DNA of 64,000 nt from NCBI RefSeq assembly GCF_017811815.1, contig NZ_JADKZI010000001.1, positions 62,001 to 126,000 on the forward strand. Reading direction: 5' to 3'. Under the pieces are notes generated by a model. It searched no databases and had not been told where the DNA came from. It saw nothing but the letters and a program-made list of their open reading frames with translations. Both the position numbers and the translations under genes were made by a program. Shown here one piece after another: positions 8,731-16,848 of this stretch. This stretch comes from Flavonifractor sp. AGMB03687 (GTDB lineage: Bacteria > Bacillota > Clostridia > Oscillospirales > Oscillospiraceae). Numbering within the stretch: position 1 is the stretch's first letter; every line of letters starts with the position of its first letter.

Positions 8731-9567
8731 GTGACATACAGACAGAAGCAGTGGCTGGTCCGCATCCTCATCGGCGGACTGATCGGCATAGCGGCCCTGG
8801 TCCCGGTGGGGGGACTGTTCAACGACCTGGTCAGCGGAGGTCTCCTCGCCATGGGGAAACATACGCCCTTCCGGCTGGTGAGCTATGATCTGGAGCGGCT
8901 GGCCGGCCCCGCCGCCCTGGCGGTCCAGCTGGGGCTCTACTTCCTGATGGGGGCGGTGGTGGGGGTGTCTACCCTGCCTTTTGCCAACGACGGGGCCACT
9001 CTGGTCCGTCGGTCCCTGGCCCACTTTGTTGTTACCGCCGGAGCGCTTACCCTGATGGTGTGCCTGTGCGGGTGGAACTGGGGGAGGTGGGTGCCTCTGG
9101 TGGTTTATCTCTTCCTGTTGGCCCTGGTCTATGCCTTTATCTGGCTGGTCCGCTGGGCCATCTGGAACAGTGAGGTGGAGGCCATGCGGAAGAAGCTGGG
9201 GCTCATTCCAAAGCCCTCTCAGTGGAAGTGGAAGGAGACCCTGCCCTTCATCCCGGTGATCCTGCTCATCTGCCTGGGGCTGCCCTGGCTGCTCCGGCTG
9301 CTGGAGGGGGGCGGCATGCCGCTGTTCAGCGGTGCCATCTATGTGGGGATTCTGCTGCCCATCGGGTGTATGGCCGCCGGTATGTTCCTGGGGGAGTGGC
9401 ACGGCTTTTGTCCCCTCTATCCGGTGCTGTGCGCGGTGGGGGTGCTGCCCGCTGTCTTCCTGCTCTATAATCACACCATACTCATTCTCCTGTGCGCTAT
9501 CGCCTTTGGCTCCGGCCTGCTGGGGGTGGCGGCGGGGGCCTGGCCCAGAAAAAAGAAGGAGGACTGA
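8731..9567 (+). CDS. DUF3021-type membrane protein, LytTR partner
   Basis: 278-aa integral membrane protein starting at GTG 8731 with AAAGGAGG upstream. The first ~150 residues have four hydrophobic helices and the FLMGAVVGVSTL / HFVVTAGALTLMV pattern of DUF3021 proteins, which are normally ~140 aa. Here a basic amphipathic linker (about residues 150-165) joins a second block of four or five helices, so it is about twice the usual length. It follows the LytTR gene by 15 nt and touches the next gene. A role as membrane-bound inhibitor or sensor for the LytTR regulator is inferred. Confidence 0.65.
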   Translation: MTYRQKQWLVRILIGGLIGIAALVPVGGLFNDLVSGGLLAMGKHTPFRLVSYDLERLAGPAALAVQLGLYFLMGAVVGVSTLPFANDGATLVRRSLAHFVVTAGALTLMVCLCGWNWGRWVPLVVYLFLLALVYAFIWLVRWAIWNSEVEAMRKKLGLIPKPSQWKWKETLPFIPVILLICLGLPWLLRLLEGGGMPLFSGAIYVGILLPIGCMAAGMFLGEWHGFCPLYPVLCAVGVLPAVFLLYNHTILILLCAIAFGSGLLGVAAGAWPRKKKED

Positions 9568-9858
9568 ATGGACCGGCTGTATCTGCTGATGATGGGCGGC
9601 GCGCCCATTCTGAGTGCTCTGCTGGGTACGATGGTGCTCACCCGGCTGATCTGCCGTCTGACCATGGGGCGCTTCCGCCCTCTTCGGCTGCTGCCCCTGG
9701 TGCTTCTGGCTATTCCGCTGATGGTTGCCGTCAATCAATACCTGATAAAAAATAGGTTCTGGGAACTGGGGATGCTGTACTCGGGTGTCGTGGGCGGGGC
9801 CATCCTCCTGGGCTGGCTGGCGGGATGGCGGCGCTGCCGGAGAAAGGAGAGGGCTTGA
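9568..9858 (+). CDS. small membrane protein of the LytTR operon (1)
   Basis: 96 aa, three hydrophobic segments, Arg-rich C terminus. ATG 9568 directly abuts the previous stop. Its end (VVGGAILLGWLAGW) matches the end of the next protein (MIGGAIFLGWLIGR), and the central LPLVLLAIPL block matches LPLGFLVIPL there, so the two are probably tandem paralogs. No family recognised. Confidence 0.7.
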   Translation: MDRLYLLMMGGAPILSALLGTMVLTRLICRLTMGRFRPLRLLPLVLLAIPLMVAVNQYLIKNRFWELGMLYSGVVGGAILLGWLAGWRRCRRKERA

Positions 9859-9859
9859 A

Positions 9860-10129
9860 GTGGAGATGCTGCTTTTGCTGTTCTGGGGCCCGCTGGTGGG
9901 TGCGCTACTCCTCACCCTGCTGCTGGGGAAATGGACCCGGCGCCGGTGGCCCATGGTGCTCCCCCTGGGCTTTCTGGTTATCCCCCTGGCGGGAGGCGTG
10001 TATGGCTGGAAGCAGGGCGGCTTTTTGTGGCAGCTGGAGGTGGCGCTGTGGGCCATGATCGGCGGGGCCATCTTCCTGGGCTGGCTGATCGGGCGGGCCC
10101 TCTGCGGAGGAAAGGAGCGCAAGTCATGA
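9860..10129 (+). CDS. small membrane protein of the LytTR operon (2)
   Basis: 89 aa, three hydrophobic segments. GTG 9860 is chosen because AAGGAGAGG ends 7 nt upstream; an internal ATG at 9866 is a weaker option. It starts 1 nt after the previous stop. It resembles protein (1) in length, topology and the C-terminal GGAIFLGWL motif, which suggests local duplication. No known family; charged tail GGKERKS. Confidence 0.7.
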   Translation: MEMLLLLFWGPLVGALLLTLLLGKWTRRRWPMVLPLGFLVIPLAGGVYGWKQGGFLWQLEVALWAMIGGAIFLGWLIGRALCGGKERKS

Positions 10130-10632
10130 AACGGGAAGTGAAGCTGTACAATATCCTGCTGCCCATCTGGATCCTGTATTTCTTTCCCCAGGTGTGGATC
10201 ATCACCCTCCCGGGGAATCTGATCATCGACTGTGGAGTGCTGCTCATTACCCTGGCGGTGTTGAAGCATACCGGGAAAAAGGCGGTGCTGAAACGGCTGT
10301 GGTGGAAGTTCTGGCTGCTGGGTTTTCTGGCCGACTTTATCGGGGCGATGTTCCTGTTTGGCTTCTGGTACCTCTCCCTGCTGCCGGACCCTGTGGGCAG
10401 CTGGGTGGACCAGGTGCTCTCCGCCGCCTTCCTCAACCCCTTCCGCACCCTGCCCGGCTTCCTGTACACCCTGGCCGGTGTGGCCATCGCCGGTGTGTGC
10501 ATCTACTTCTTGGACAAAAGGGCCATGAAGTCCTGCGCCCTGCTGGACGGGCGGCAGCGGCATGTCATTGCCCTGACCATGGCCATTGTCACCGCCCCCT
10601 GGACCTTCTTGATCCCCCTCTATTCTTATTAA
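10126..10632 (+). CDS. small integral membrane protein, last gene of the LytTR operon
   Basis: 168 aa with about five hydrophobic segments (LYNILLPIWILYFFPQVWII, then LIIDCGVLLITLAVL and others). ATG 10126 overlaps the previous stop by 4 nt and AAAGGAG lies 8 nt upstream. An upstream open frame to 9931 overlaps the previous gene and is rejected. No family recognised. Its place as the last of five coupled genes suggests it works in the same membrane module. Confidence 0.75.
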   Translation: MKREVKLYNILLPIWILYFFPQVWIITLPGNLIIDCGVLLITLAVLKHTGKKAVLKRLWWKFWLLGFLADFIGAMFLFGFWYLSLLPDPVGSWVDQVLSAAFLNPFRTLPGFLYTLAGVAIAGVCIYFLDKRAMKSCALLDGRQRHVIALTMAIVTAPWTFLIPLYSY

Positions 10633-10637
10633 ACGGA

Positions 10638-10675
10638 ACGCCGCAGCCCCAATACGTTGGGGTTGCGGCTTTTTC
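10638..10675 (+). terminator. intrinsic terminator closing the LytTR operon
   Basis: 13-bp stem (10640-10652 with 10657-10669), TACG loop, TTTTT. Its 3' arm contains the -35 box of the next promoter. Confidence 0.92.
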
Positions 10676-10691
10676 GTCGGACCGGTATAAT
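10663..10691 (+). promoter_or_regulatory. permease promoter nested in the terminator, TTGCGG-17-TATAAT
   Basis: -35 TTGCGG (10663-10668) is within the terminator 3' arm; -10 TATAAT (10686-10691) is consensus; spacer 17 bp. Same design as at 8230-8258. Confidence 0.7.
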
Positions 10692-10715
10692 AGCGTTATC
10701 TGATACAAAGGCGGG

Positions 10716-12170
10716 ATGGATATGGCAAGCCAAGGAGGCAGCAAGATCAGCTTTTTCGGGCTGGTGGCCATGGGCATCGGCTGTATGCTGGGCACCAGCT
10801 GGCTGCTGCTCACCGGCACCTGGCTGGATACGGCGGGGGGGCCCCTCAATCTGGCGGTGGCCTTCATTTTATGCATCATCATTGAACTGCCCTTTGCCTT
10901 CGCCTACATGGAGGCCATCCCTATGTTCCCCCTGCCGGGCGGCGAGGTGGTGTACTCCTACGCCGCCTTCGGCCCCAGAGGGGGCTTTGCCGTGGGCTGG
11001 GCGGGCATCCTGATGAACACCATCGTGTTCTGCTGGGTGGACCTGGCCGCCATCTCCCTGCTGGACGAGCTGTTCCCCGTTCTGAAGGAGAGCATGGTGC
11101 TCTACCATGTGGGGGATTTTCCGGTGACCCTGCCCAACCTGATCCTCCAGCTACTGCTGGCGGGAGCCATTCTGTGGGTGCAGATCAAGGGGGCCAATGT
11201 GTGTGCCTCCCTGGCCAAGATCGCCACGGTGGTGCTGCTGGTCATGTGCGCCATCGGTCTGGCGGTGTGCTTCGCCCACTTTGACCCGGCGGTGTATGCC
11301 GCCGACGGGGGTATGGAGTTTGACTTCGCCGGTTCGGCCTCCCTGCTTTCTCTGCTGGTGTTCTCGGTGGCCGGGTGGGAGACGGTGTCCAAGGCTGCGG
11401 CCGACGCCACCGGCCCCGCAGCCCGCAAGGCGGGGGCCGCCCTCATTACCTGCCTCATTCTGGTCACTGGTATTTTGTGCCTGGTGTCCACCGCCGTGGC
11501 GGGCTGTATGCCCTGGACCGAGGCGGTGGGCCGCACCGCCCCCTTTGCCGACGTGCTGGTGTCCATCACCGGCCTGCCCTGGGTGCGGCTTCTCTTCCTG
11601 GTCACCGCCTTTGTGGGTGCGGTGGGCGTGATGAACTCCACCCTCTACTCCTCCGCCCAGATGCTCTATGGCCTGTCTCGCTTTGCCCTGGTGTCCCGGA
11701 AGTTTGCCGTCCTCCATCCCAAGTACGGCACGCCGGTGCGGTGTATCTGCTTCACCGCCGCCTTTGTGGTGCTTACCCCCTTCACCGGCAAGCTCTTCTT
11801 CATCCCCTTTATCAATGTGGCCTCCCTGACCACCATCGTCATGTGGGTCATGTCCTTCGCGGCGGTGCTGTGGCTGAGAAGAAGCCGTCCTGAGCTGCGC
11901 CGGCCGGTGTCCATGCCCGGCGGGAAGGTGACGGCGGTGTTTGGCGTGCTGGCCTCTGCTTTCCTGGCGGGCAACATCCTGCTGCCCATGAGTCCCGGCG
12001 CCCTGGGCGGCCTGGAATACGCCCTGGCGGCGGCTCTGGCGGTGCTGGGCTGGGTGCTCTACCAGTTCCGGGACCGGTCTGTTACCGCCGGGGAGCAGGA
12101 AAAGCTGATCTTTGGGGACCTTCTGGGGGGAGAATTCCCCGCAACCCCTTGCAAAATCAGCAAAAAATGA
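10716..12170 (+). CDS. APC-superfamily amino acid permease
   Basis: 484-aa polytopic membrane protein with about 12 helices. The first helix carries the Gly-rich [13 protein letters not shown] motif, and the [20 protein letters not shown] segment after helix 6 matches the amino acid-polyamine-organocation superfamily (Pfam AA_permease_2 type). It probably imports or exchanges an amino acid or amine; the substrate cannot be told. ATG 10716 and ATG 10722 are both possible starts. It is monocistronic; the asnS promoter lies over its stop codon. Confidence 0.85.
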   Translation: MDMASQGGSKISFFGLVAMGIGCMLGTSWLLLTGTWLDTAGGPLNLAVAFILCIIIELPFAFAYMEAIPMFPLPGGEVVYSYAAFGPRGGFAVGWAGILMNTIVFCWVDLAAISLLDELFPVLKESMVLYHVGDFPVTLPNLILQLLLAGAILWVQIKGANVCASLAKIATVVLLVMCAIGLAVCFAHFDPAVYAADGGMEFDFAGSASLLSLLVFSVAGWETVSKAAADATGPAARKAGAALITCLILVTGILCLVSTAVAGCMPWTEAVGRTAPFADVLVSITGLPWVRLLFLVTAFVGAVGVMNSTLYSSAQMLYGLSRFALVSRKFAVLHPKYGTPVRCICFTAAFVVLTPFTGKLFFIPFINVASLTTIVMWVMSFAAVLWLRRSRPELRRPVSMPGGKVTAVFGVLASAFLAGNILLPMSPGALGGLEYALAAALAVLGWVLYQFRDRSVTAGEQEKLIFGDLLGGEFPATPCKISKK

Positions 12171-12176
12171 TATACT
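12149..12176 (+). promoter_or_regulatory. asnS promoter, TTGCAA-16-TATACT
   Basis: -35 TTGCAA (12149-12154), -10 TATACT (12171-12176), 16-bp spacer. The -35 lies inside the end of the permease gene. The leader (~35 nt) is too short for a T-box, unlike thrS. Confidence 0.72.
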
Positions 12177-12219
12177 AGTGCCCACTGAGACCAATTTTTA
12201 CGAATCGAGGGAAATGGAA

Positions 12220-13614
<1,395 letters not shown>

Positions 13615-13625
13615 CAGAGAAGGAA

Positions 13626-13678
13626 AGAGAACCCCGATGGGGCGCTGCATGGAGCAGCGCTTCATCGGGGCTCTTTTT
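13626..13678. terminator. large hairpin between convergent asnS and glycosyltransferase genes
   Basis: Nested stems CCCCGATG/CATCGGGG (13632-13639, 13663-13670) and GCGCTGC/GCAGCGC (13642-13648, 13654-13660), flanked by AGAG/CTCT and TTTTT on the plus strand. Strong terminator for asnS and a weaker one for the minus-strand gene. Confidence 0.88.
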
Positions 13679-14960
13679 ATCCCTCCAGCAGGGGCAGCAG
13701 CTGATTGCGGCAGATCCACTGGTCGTTGTACCGGCGGCGCACGATGGTTTTGGCGTTCAGGCTCCGGTCCTCCCGCATCAGATTGACGATGGCCCGCCCG
13801 TGCTCCTCATAGTAGGCCTGCTCGGAGGGGGAGTAGCTCTCGTGGGTGTCAAAGCCAAAGTTCCGGGCGTCCCATCGCATGAAGTAGGCTCCCAGGCTCT
13901 CCCCCAGTTCCTTCAGGGCGGGGACAGCCTGGTTGAGCACCAGAAAGTTGCCCCGACTGGCGGCCTCCAGCACGGTGAGGCCGAAGGACTCCGAGTAGGA
14001 GGGGCAGATGAAGAGGTTGGATAGCTGGAACAGCTCAAACACCCCCTGCCGGGGGAAGCCGTCGGGGAAGCCGATGTCGGAGGTGAAGAGCAGGTCCCCG
14101 TCCCCCAGGCCGTACTTTTTACCCTCGGTGCGGATCATGGCCTTGTAGACCTTGGGGGAAATATCGGCGCTGGGAAAGTCGCAGAAAATGACCTTGATGT
14201 CCTGCTCGGTGGCGGCGCGGATAGCGCCCGCCAGGGCGGCCACCTTCTCCAGCCGCTTGCCGGTGGTGAGCCGGGCGGGATAGACCGCCAGCAGGTCCGG
14301 GCGGGTCAGATCCATGTGCCGGGCCACCGTCTGTGCCGCCTCGCTCATGGAGGGGATCAGGGGCAGGGTGTTGTACACCACGGCACACCGGCCCTCCGGC
14401 ACGTCGTACTGCCGGGCCAGGGCCGGGATGCCCGAGCGGGTGGGGTAGACAAATTTGGTCCGGGGCAGGTCGGTAAACCGGGCGGAGAAGGGGTATTCCA
14501 TCTCCGGAGGCCGGGCTGCCGGGAAGGAGTGGGTGAAGGCCAGGAAACGCAGGTGGGGCAGTGCCTGCTGGGCCTTGCGGACGGCGATGTTGTGGACCAG
14601 ATGCCAGCCCTGGTAGAGAATGTCGTGGAGGATGCACACGTCCACATCCTTCAGATGGGCCACAAGGTCTTGGGCAATGTGGTCGGCCTCCTCAAAAAAG
14701 GTGTCGTGGACCTGTCCGGTGGGGGAGGAGTAGTCGTGCCACTGGATGGCCTGCCCGTGGAGGGTGTTGGTGATCTTGACCCACTCCAGCCGCTCATCTA
14801 CAAAAATGCCGCTCCGCTCCTGGTCGGGGCAGGTCTCGCTGACCAGCATTTTTACTGATACCCCAGCTTCCAGCAGCATCCGGATCTGGTCCGCCGCCAC
14901 ATTTACCAGGGAGTAGGTGGGGGACAGACCGGAAAACATGGTCAACAGGGCCACCTTCAT
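13677..14960 (-). CDS. family 4-type glycosyltransferase (GT-B fold)
   Basis: 427 aa, cytoplasmic. The N terminus (MKVALLTMFSGLSPTYSLVN) and the C-terminal nucleotide-sugar motif PSYSESFGLTVLEAASRG (E-x7-E) are typical of retaining GT-B glycosyltransferases. A GGAGGT site precedes ATG 14960. It lies 69 nt downstream of, and in line with, the choice-of-anchor-A gene, whose product has a 65-residue Ser/Thr tract; the simplest idea is that this enzyme glycosylates that tract, as enzymes next to BclA-like spore genes do. No separate promoter is visible, so it probably depends on read-through from the sigma-K promoter at 16364-16392. Substrate unknown. Confidence 0.85.
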   Translation of the reverse strand: MKVALLTMFSGLSPTYSLVNVAADQIRMLLEAGVSVKMLVSETCPDQERSGIFVDERLEWVKITNTLHGQAIQWHDYSSPTGQVHDTFFEEADHIAQDLVAHLKDVDVCILHDILYQGWHLVHNIAVRKAQQALPHLRFLAFTHSFPAARPPEMEYPFSARFTDLPRTKFVYPTRSGIPALARQYDVPEGRCAVVYNTLPLIPSMSEAAQTVARHMDLTRPDLLAVYPARLTTGKRLEKVAALAGAIRAATEQDIKVIFCDFPSADISPKVYKAMIRTEGKKYGLGDGDLLFTSDIGFPDGFPRQGVFELFQLSNLFICPSYSESFGLTVLEAASRGNFLVLNQAVPALKELGESLGAYFMRWDARNFGFDTHESYSPSEQAYYEEHGRAIVNLMREDRSLNAKTIVRRRYNDQWICRNQLLPLLEG

Positions 14961-14991
14961 ACCGCATACCTCCTTGTCCGGATGGGATGCA

Positions 14992-15018
14992 CCGGCGCGG
15001 CAGGAGCTGCCGCGCCGG
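14992..15018. repeat. GC-rich hairpin between anchor-A and glycosyltransferase genes
   Basis: Perfect 11-bp inverted repeat (14992-15002 with 15008-15018), 5-nt loop. On the minus strand it has no T run, so it is more likely an RNA stability or processing element than a full terminator. Confidence 0.6.
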
Positions 15019-15029
15019 CACTTTGTTTG

Positions 15030-16316
15030 TCAGGGCATATCGTCACAGATGCAGGCATCAAAGAGATCCAGCTTCTGCTTGAGCACGGTTTCCAGACTGG
15101 ACACCGCGTCCACCATGGATTCCACCGACTGGTTGGCCTTGAGGATGGTGTCGGCTCTGAGGTCCTCAAAGGCCAGGATCTTCTGCAGCTTCTCGCCCTC
15201 GGCGTTGAGGATATGGGACAGGGCGGTCTGCTGCAGGGCTACCGACTCAAAGAGATCGGTGATGGCCTGGCTCCGGGGGATGGGAGCCGCTGTGGTGGTG
15301 GAGGTTGTGCTGGTGGTGGAAGTGGTGGTCGTGGTGCTGGTTGTCGTCGAGGTTGTGGTGCTGCTGGTGGTACTGGTTGTCGAAGTGGTGGTACTGGTTG
15401 TCGAAGTGGTGGTGCTGGTAGTACTGGTGGTAGAACTGGTGGTGGTGCTGGTTGTGGTCGAGGTGGTACTGGAGGTGGTGGTGCTGACGGGCACCAGACA
15501 GCCGGTGGCTTCGGGCAGCTCCCCCTCAAAGAGCTCGTTGTGGCTCTCTGCGTTGCCGGCGTAGCTGTCAAAGATGATGTTGCCGTTGATCTGGCTGAAG
15601 GTGGTGGCTGCGGCGGCAAAGGGGGCCAGGACGGAGCCGTAGATGGCGGTGGTACTGTTGGACCAGGTCAGGGCCTCCGGGAAGTTCCACAGGATCTTCC
15701 GGGCGTTCTCCCGGGTGGCGGTGATGCCGTTGCGGAAGATCTGGTAGCTGCCGTACAGGATATTGGTACCCGACACATTGATAAGGATGGTGGAGCTGAT
15801 GGGTGCGGTGATGTTGATGCCGTTGAGCCGAGCCAGAGACAGACCGGAGCCGTACAGGTTGGCGCTGTCCAGTTGGAAGATATTCAGAGTCTCATCGGTG
15901 CCGGTCAGGTTGAGCTGGCCGAACACCACGGTGCCGGTGCCGTTGGCCTCCAGAGAGCCCCAGTAGAGAGAGGCGCATTTCAGGTAGCTTTCCGCCTCGG
16001 CAAAGTCGATGGGCGTACCGGTGGTCAGGGCGCCGTTGGGATTGCCCATGGTGTAGTTGATCACTGTACTGGTGGGGCTGATGACGGTGTTGCCGCTGGC
16101 GTTGGAGCCGCCGGACACGTTGACGGCGCCGCCCACCACAAAGGAGGCGTCGGTGCCTGCCGGGGGAAGGGGCGTGATGCCGGCGCCCACGCCGTAGTTG
16201 CTGAGGACGGCGTTGCCGCCTACCGCTACCCGACCCTCGGCATCGGTGTTGCTCAGGCTCAGGTTTCCGAATACGAATACGTTATAGTCATTGGCAAGGC
16301 CAAAATTGATCGCCAT
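15030..16316 (-). CDS. choice-of-anchor-A protein with Ser/Thr tract, probable spore-surface glycoprotein
   Basis: 428 aa from ATG 16316 (MAINFGLANDYNVFVFGN), GGGAGG upstream. Residues ~1-265 match the choice-of-anchor-A domain (GRVAVGGNAVLSNYGVG early, then beta-rich Asn/Ser/Thr-rich sequence). Residues ~278-342 are almost only Ser and Thr, a likely O-glycosylation stalk. The last ~80 residues (SQAITDLFESVALQQTALSH, NAEGEKLQKI) form a domain shared with the 98-aa protein encoded just upstream. No signal peptide is seen, which fits assembly in the mother cell. The promoter has sigma-K form and a glycosyltransferase follows. Spore-surface placement is inference; sequence and order are direct. 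Confidence 0.8.
   Translation of the reverse strand: MAINFGLANDYNVFVFGNLSLSNTDAEGRVAVGGNAVLSNYGVGAGITPLPPAGTDASFVVGGAVNVSGGSNASGNTVISPTSTVINYTMGNPNGALTTGTPIDFAEAESYLKCASLYWGSLEANGTGTVVFGQLNLTGTDETLNIFQLDSANLYGSGLSLARLNGINITAPISSTILINVSGTNILYGSYQIFRNGITATRENARKILWNFPEALTWSNSTTAIYGSVLAPFAAAATTFSQINGNIIFDSYAGNAESHNELFEGELPEATGCLVPVSTTTSSTTSTTTSTTTSSTTSTTSTTTSTTSTTTSTTSTTSSTTTSTTTSTTTTTSTTSTTSTTTAAPIPRSQAITDLFESVALQQTALSHILNAEGEKLQKILAFEDLRADTILKANQSVESMVDAVSSLETVLKQKLDLFDACICDDMP
15291..15485 (-). repeat. Ser/Thr-coding low-complexity repeat
   Basis: About 195 bp of imperfect short repeats (units such as TCCACCACC on the coding strand) encoding about 65 Ser/Thr residues. Such tracts change length easily by slippage. 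It is not a CRISPR array: there are no unique spacers and the frame is kept throughout. Confidence 0.9.
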
Positions 16317-16363
16317 AAAAGGTCCTCCCAAGGAAGAGTGTGAGGGTATCACATGTGCACGCC

Positions 16364-16392
16364 TATCCTATGCGGCGTGTTCCCCGATGGTG
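16364..16392 (-). promoter_or_regulatory. sigma-K-type promoter of the anchor-A gene
   Basis: On the minus strand CACC (16392-16389), 16 bp, then CATAGGATA (16372-16364). This matches the late mother-cell sigma-K pattern mACm-N16-CATAnnnTA. It begins right after the terminator of the upstream gene and ends about 48 nt before the start codon. Confidence 0.7.
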
Positions 16393-16394
16393 CC

Positions 16395-16427
16395 AAAAAA
16401 GCGGGGCCCCCATAAGGGAGCCCCGCC
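16395..16427 (-). terminator. intrinsic terminator after the 98-aa gene
   Basis: Minus-strand GC-rich stem GCGGGGCnCCC with TTAT loop and TTTTTT tail. Confidence 0.9.
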
Positions 16428-16435
16428 TGCGGTGC

Positions 16436-16732
16436 TTATTCCGGAACGACCTCTTCGGCGGGCTTGCACAGGCAGCCCTCAAAGGCGGACAGCTTGGAGT
16501 GAAGGATCATTTCCAGCCGGGACACGGCGTTGACCATGGACTCCACCGACTTGTTGGTGGCCAGCAGTACGTCGGGGGTGACGTCCTCCAGGGCGACCAT
16601 CTTCTGGATCTTCTCACCCTCGGCGTTGAGGATGTGGGACAGAGCGGTCTCCTGCAGGGCCACGGACTCGATGATATCGGTGATGGCCTGGGTACGGGTG
16701 GTGTTGCTGGAGGTGATAACGGGCATTCCCAT
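16436..16732 (-). CDS. small protein with the conserved NAEGEK domain (probable spore protein)
   Basis: 98 aa. Nearly the whole protein aligns with the C-terminal ~80 residues of the anchor-A protein: TQAITDIIESVALQETALSH then NAEGEKIQKM here, against SQAITDLFESVALQQTALSH then NAEGEKLQKI there, followed in both by a shared LEDxxxDxLLxxNxSVESM helical stretch and a Cys-x-Cys near the end (CLC / CIC). The sequence is mostly helical. GAAGGAG lies ~11 nt before ATG 16732, and its own sigma-K-like promoter is at 16776-16804. It may oligomerise or dock with the larger protein through the shared domain; that is inference. Confidence 0.8.
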   Translation of the reverse strand: MGMPVITSSNTTRTQAITDIIESVALQETALSHILNAEGEKIQKMVALEDVTPDVLLATNKSVESMVNAVSRLEMILHSKLSAFEGCLCKPAEEVVPE

Positions 16733-16775
16733 AATAGCGTATGCTCCTTCAAGTGTATTGAGCGTCTGCTCGCAG

Positions 16776-16804
16776 TATGCTATGCCCGCCGGATGGATTA
16801 CGTG
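16776..16804 (-). promoter_or_regulatory. sigma-K-type promoter of the 98-aa gene
   Basis: Minus-strand CACG (16804-16801), 16 bp, CATAGCATA (16784-16776): same spacing and -10 form as the promoter at 16364-16392. It starts at the U tract of the thrS terminator, about 44 nt upstream of the start codon. Confidence 0.68.
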
Positions 16805-16840
16805 ATAAAAAGAGCGCCCCGCATTGCGGGGCGCTCTTTG
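16803..16840 (-). terminator. thrS terminator
   Basis: 12-bp perfect stem (16811-16822 with 16826-16837), 3-nt loop, minus-strand T run. Confidence 0.92.
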
Positions 16841-16848
16841 CGCATGTG

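Noticed and set aside
8161-10563. 800-codon open frame on the minus strand
   Set aside because: Opposite five genes with their own ribosome sites; Pro/Gln/His-rich and crosses two terminators.
15291-15485. Repeat tract as CRISPR or minisatellite array
   Set aside because: Units are short and contiguous without unique spacers and keep a Ser/Thr reading frame inside a real gene.
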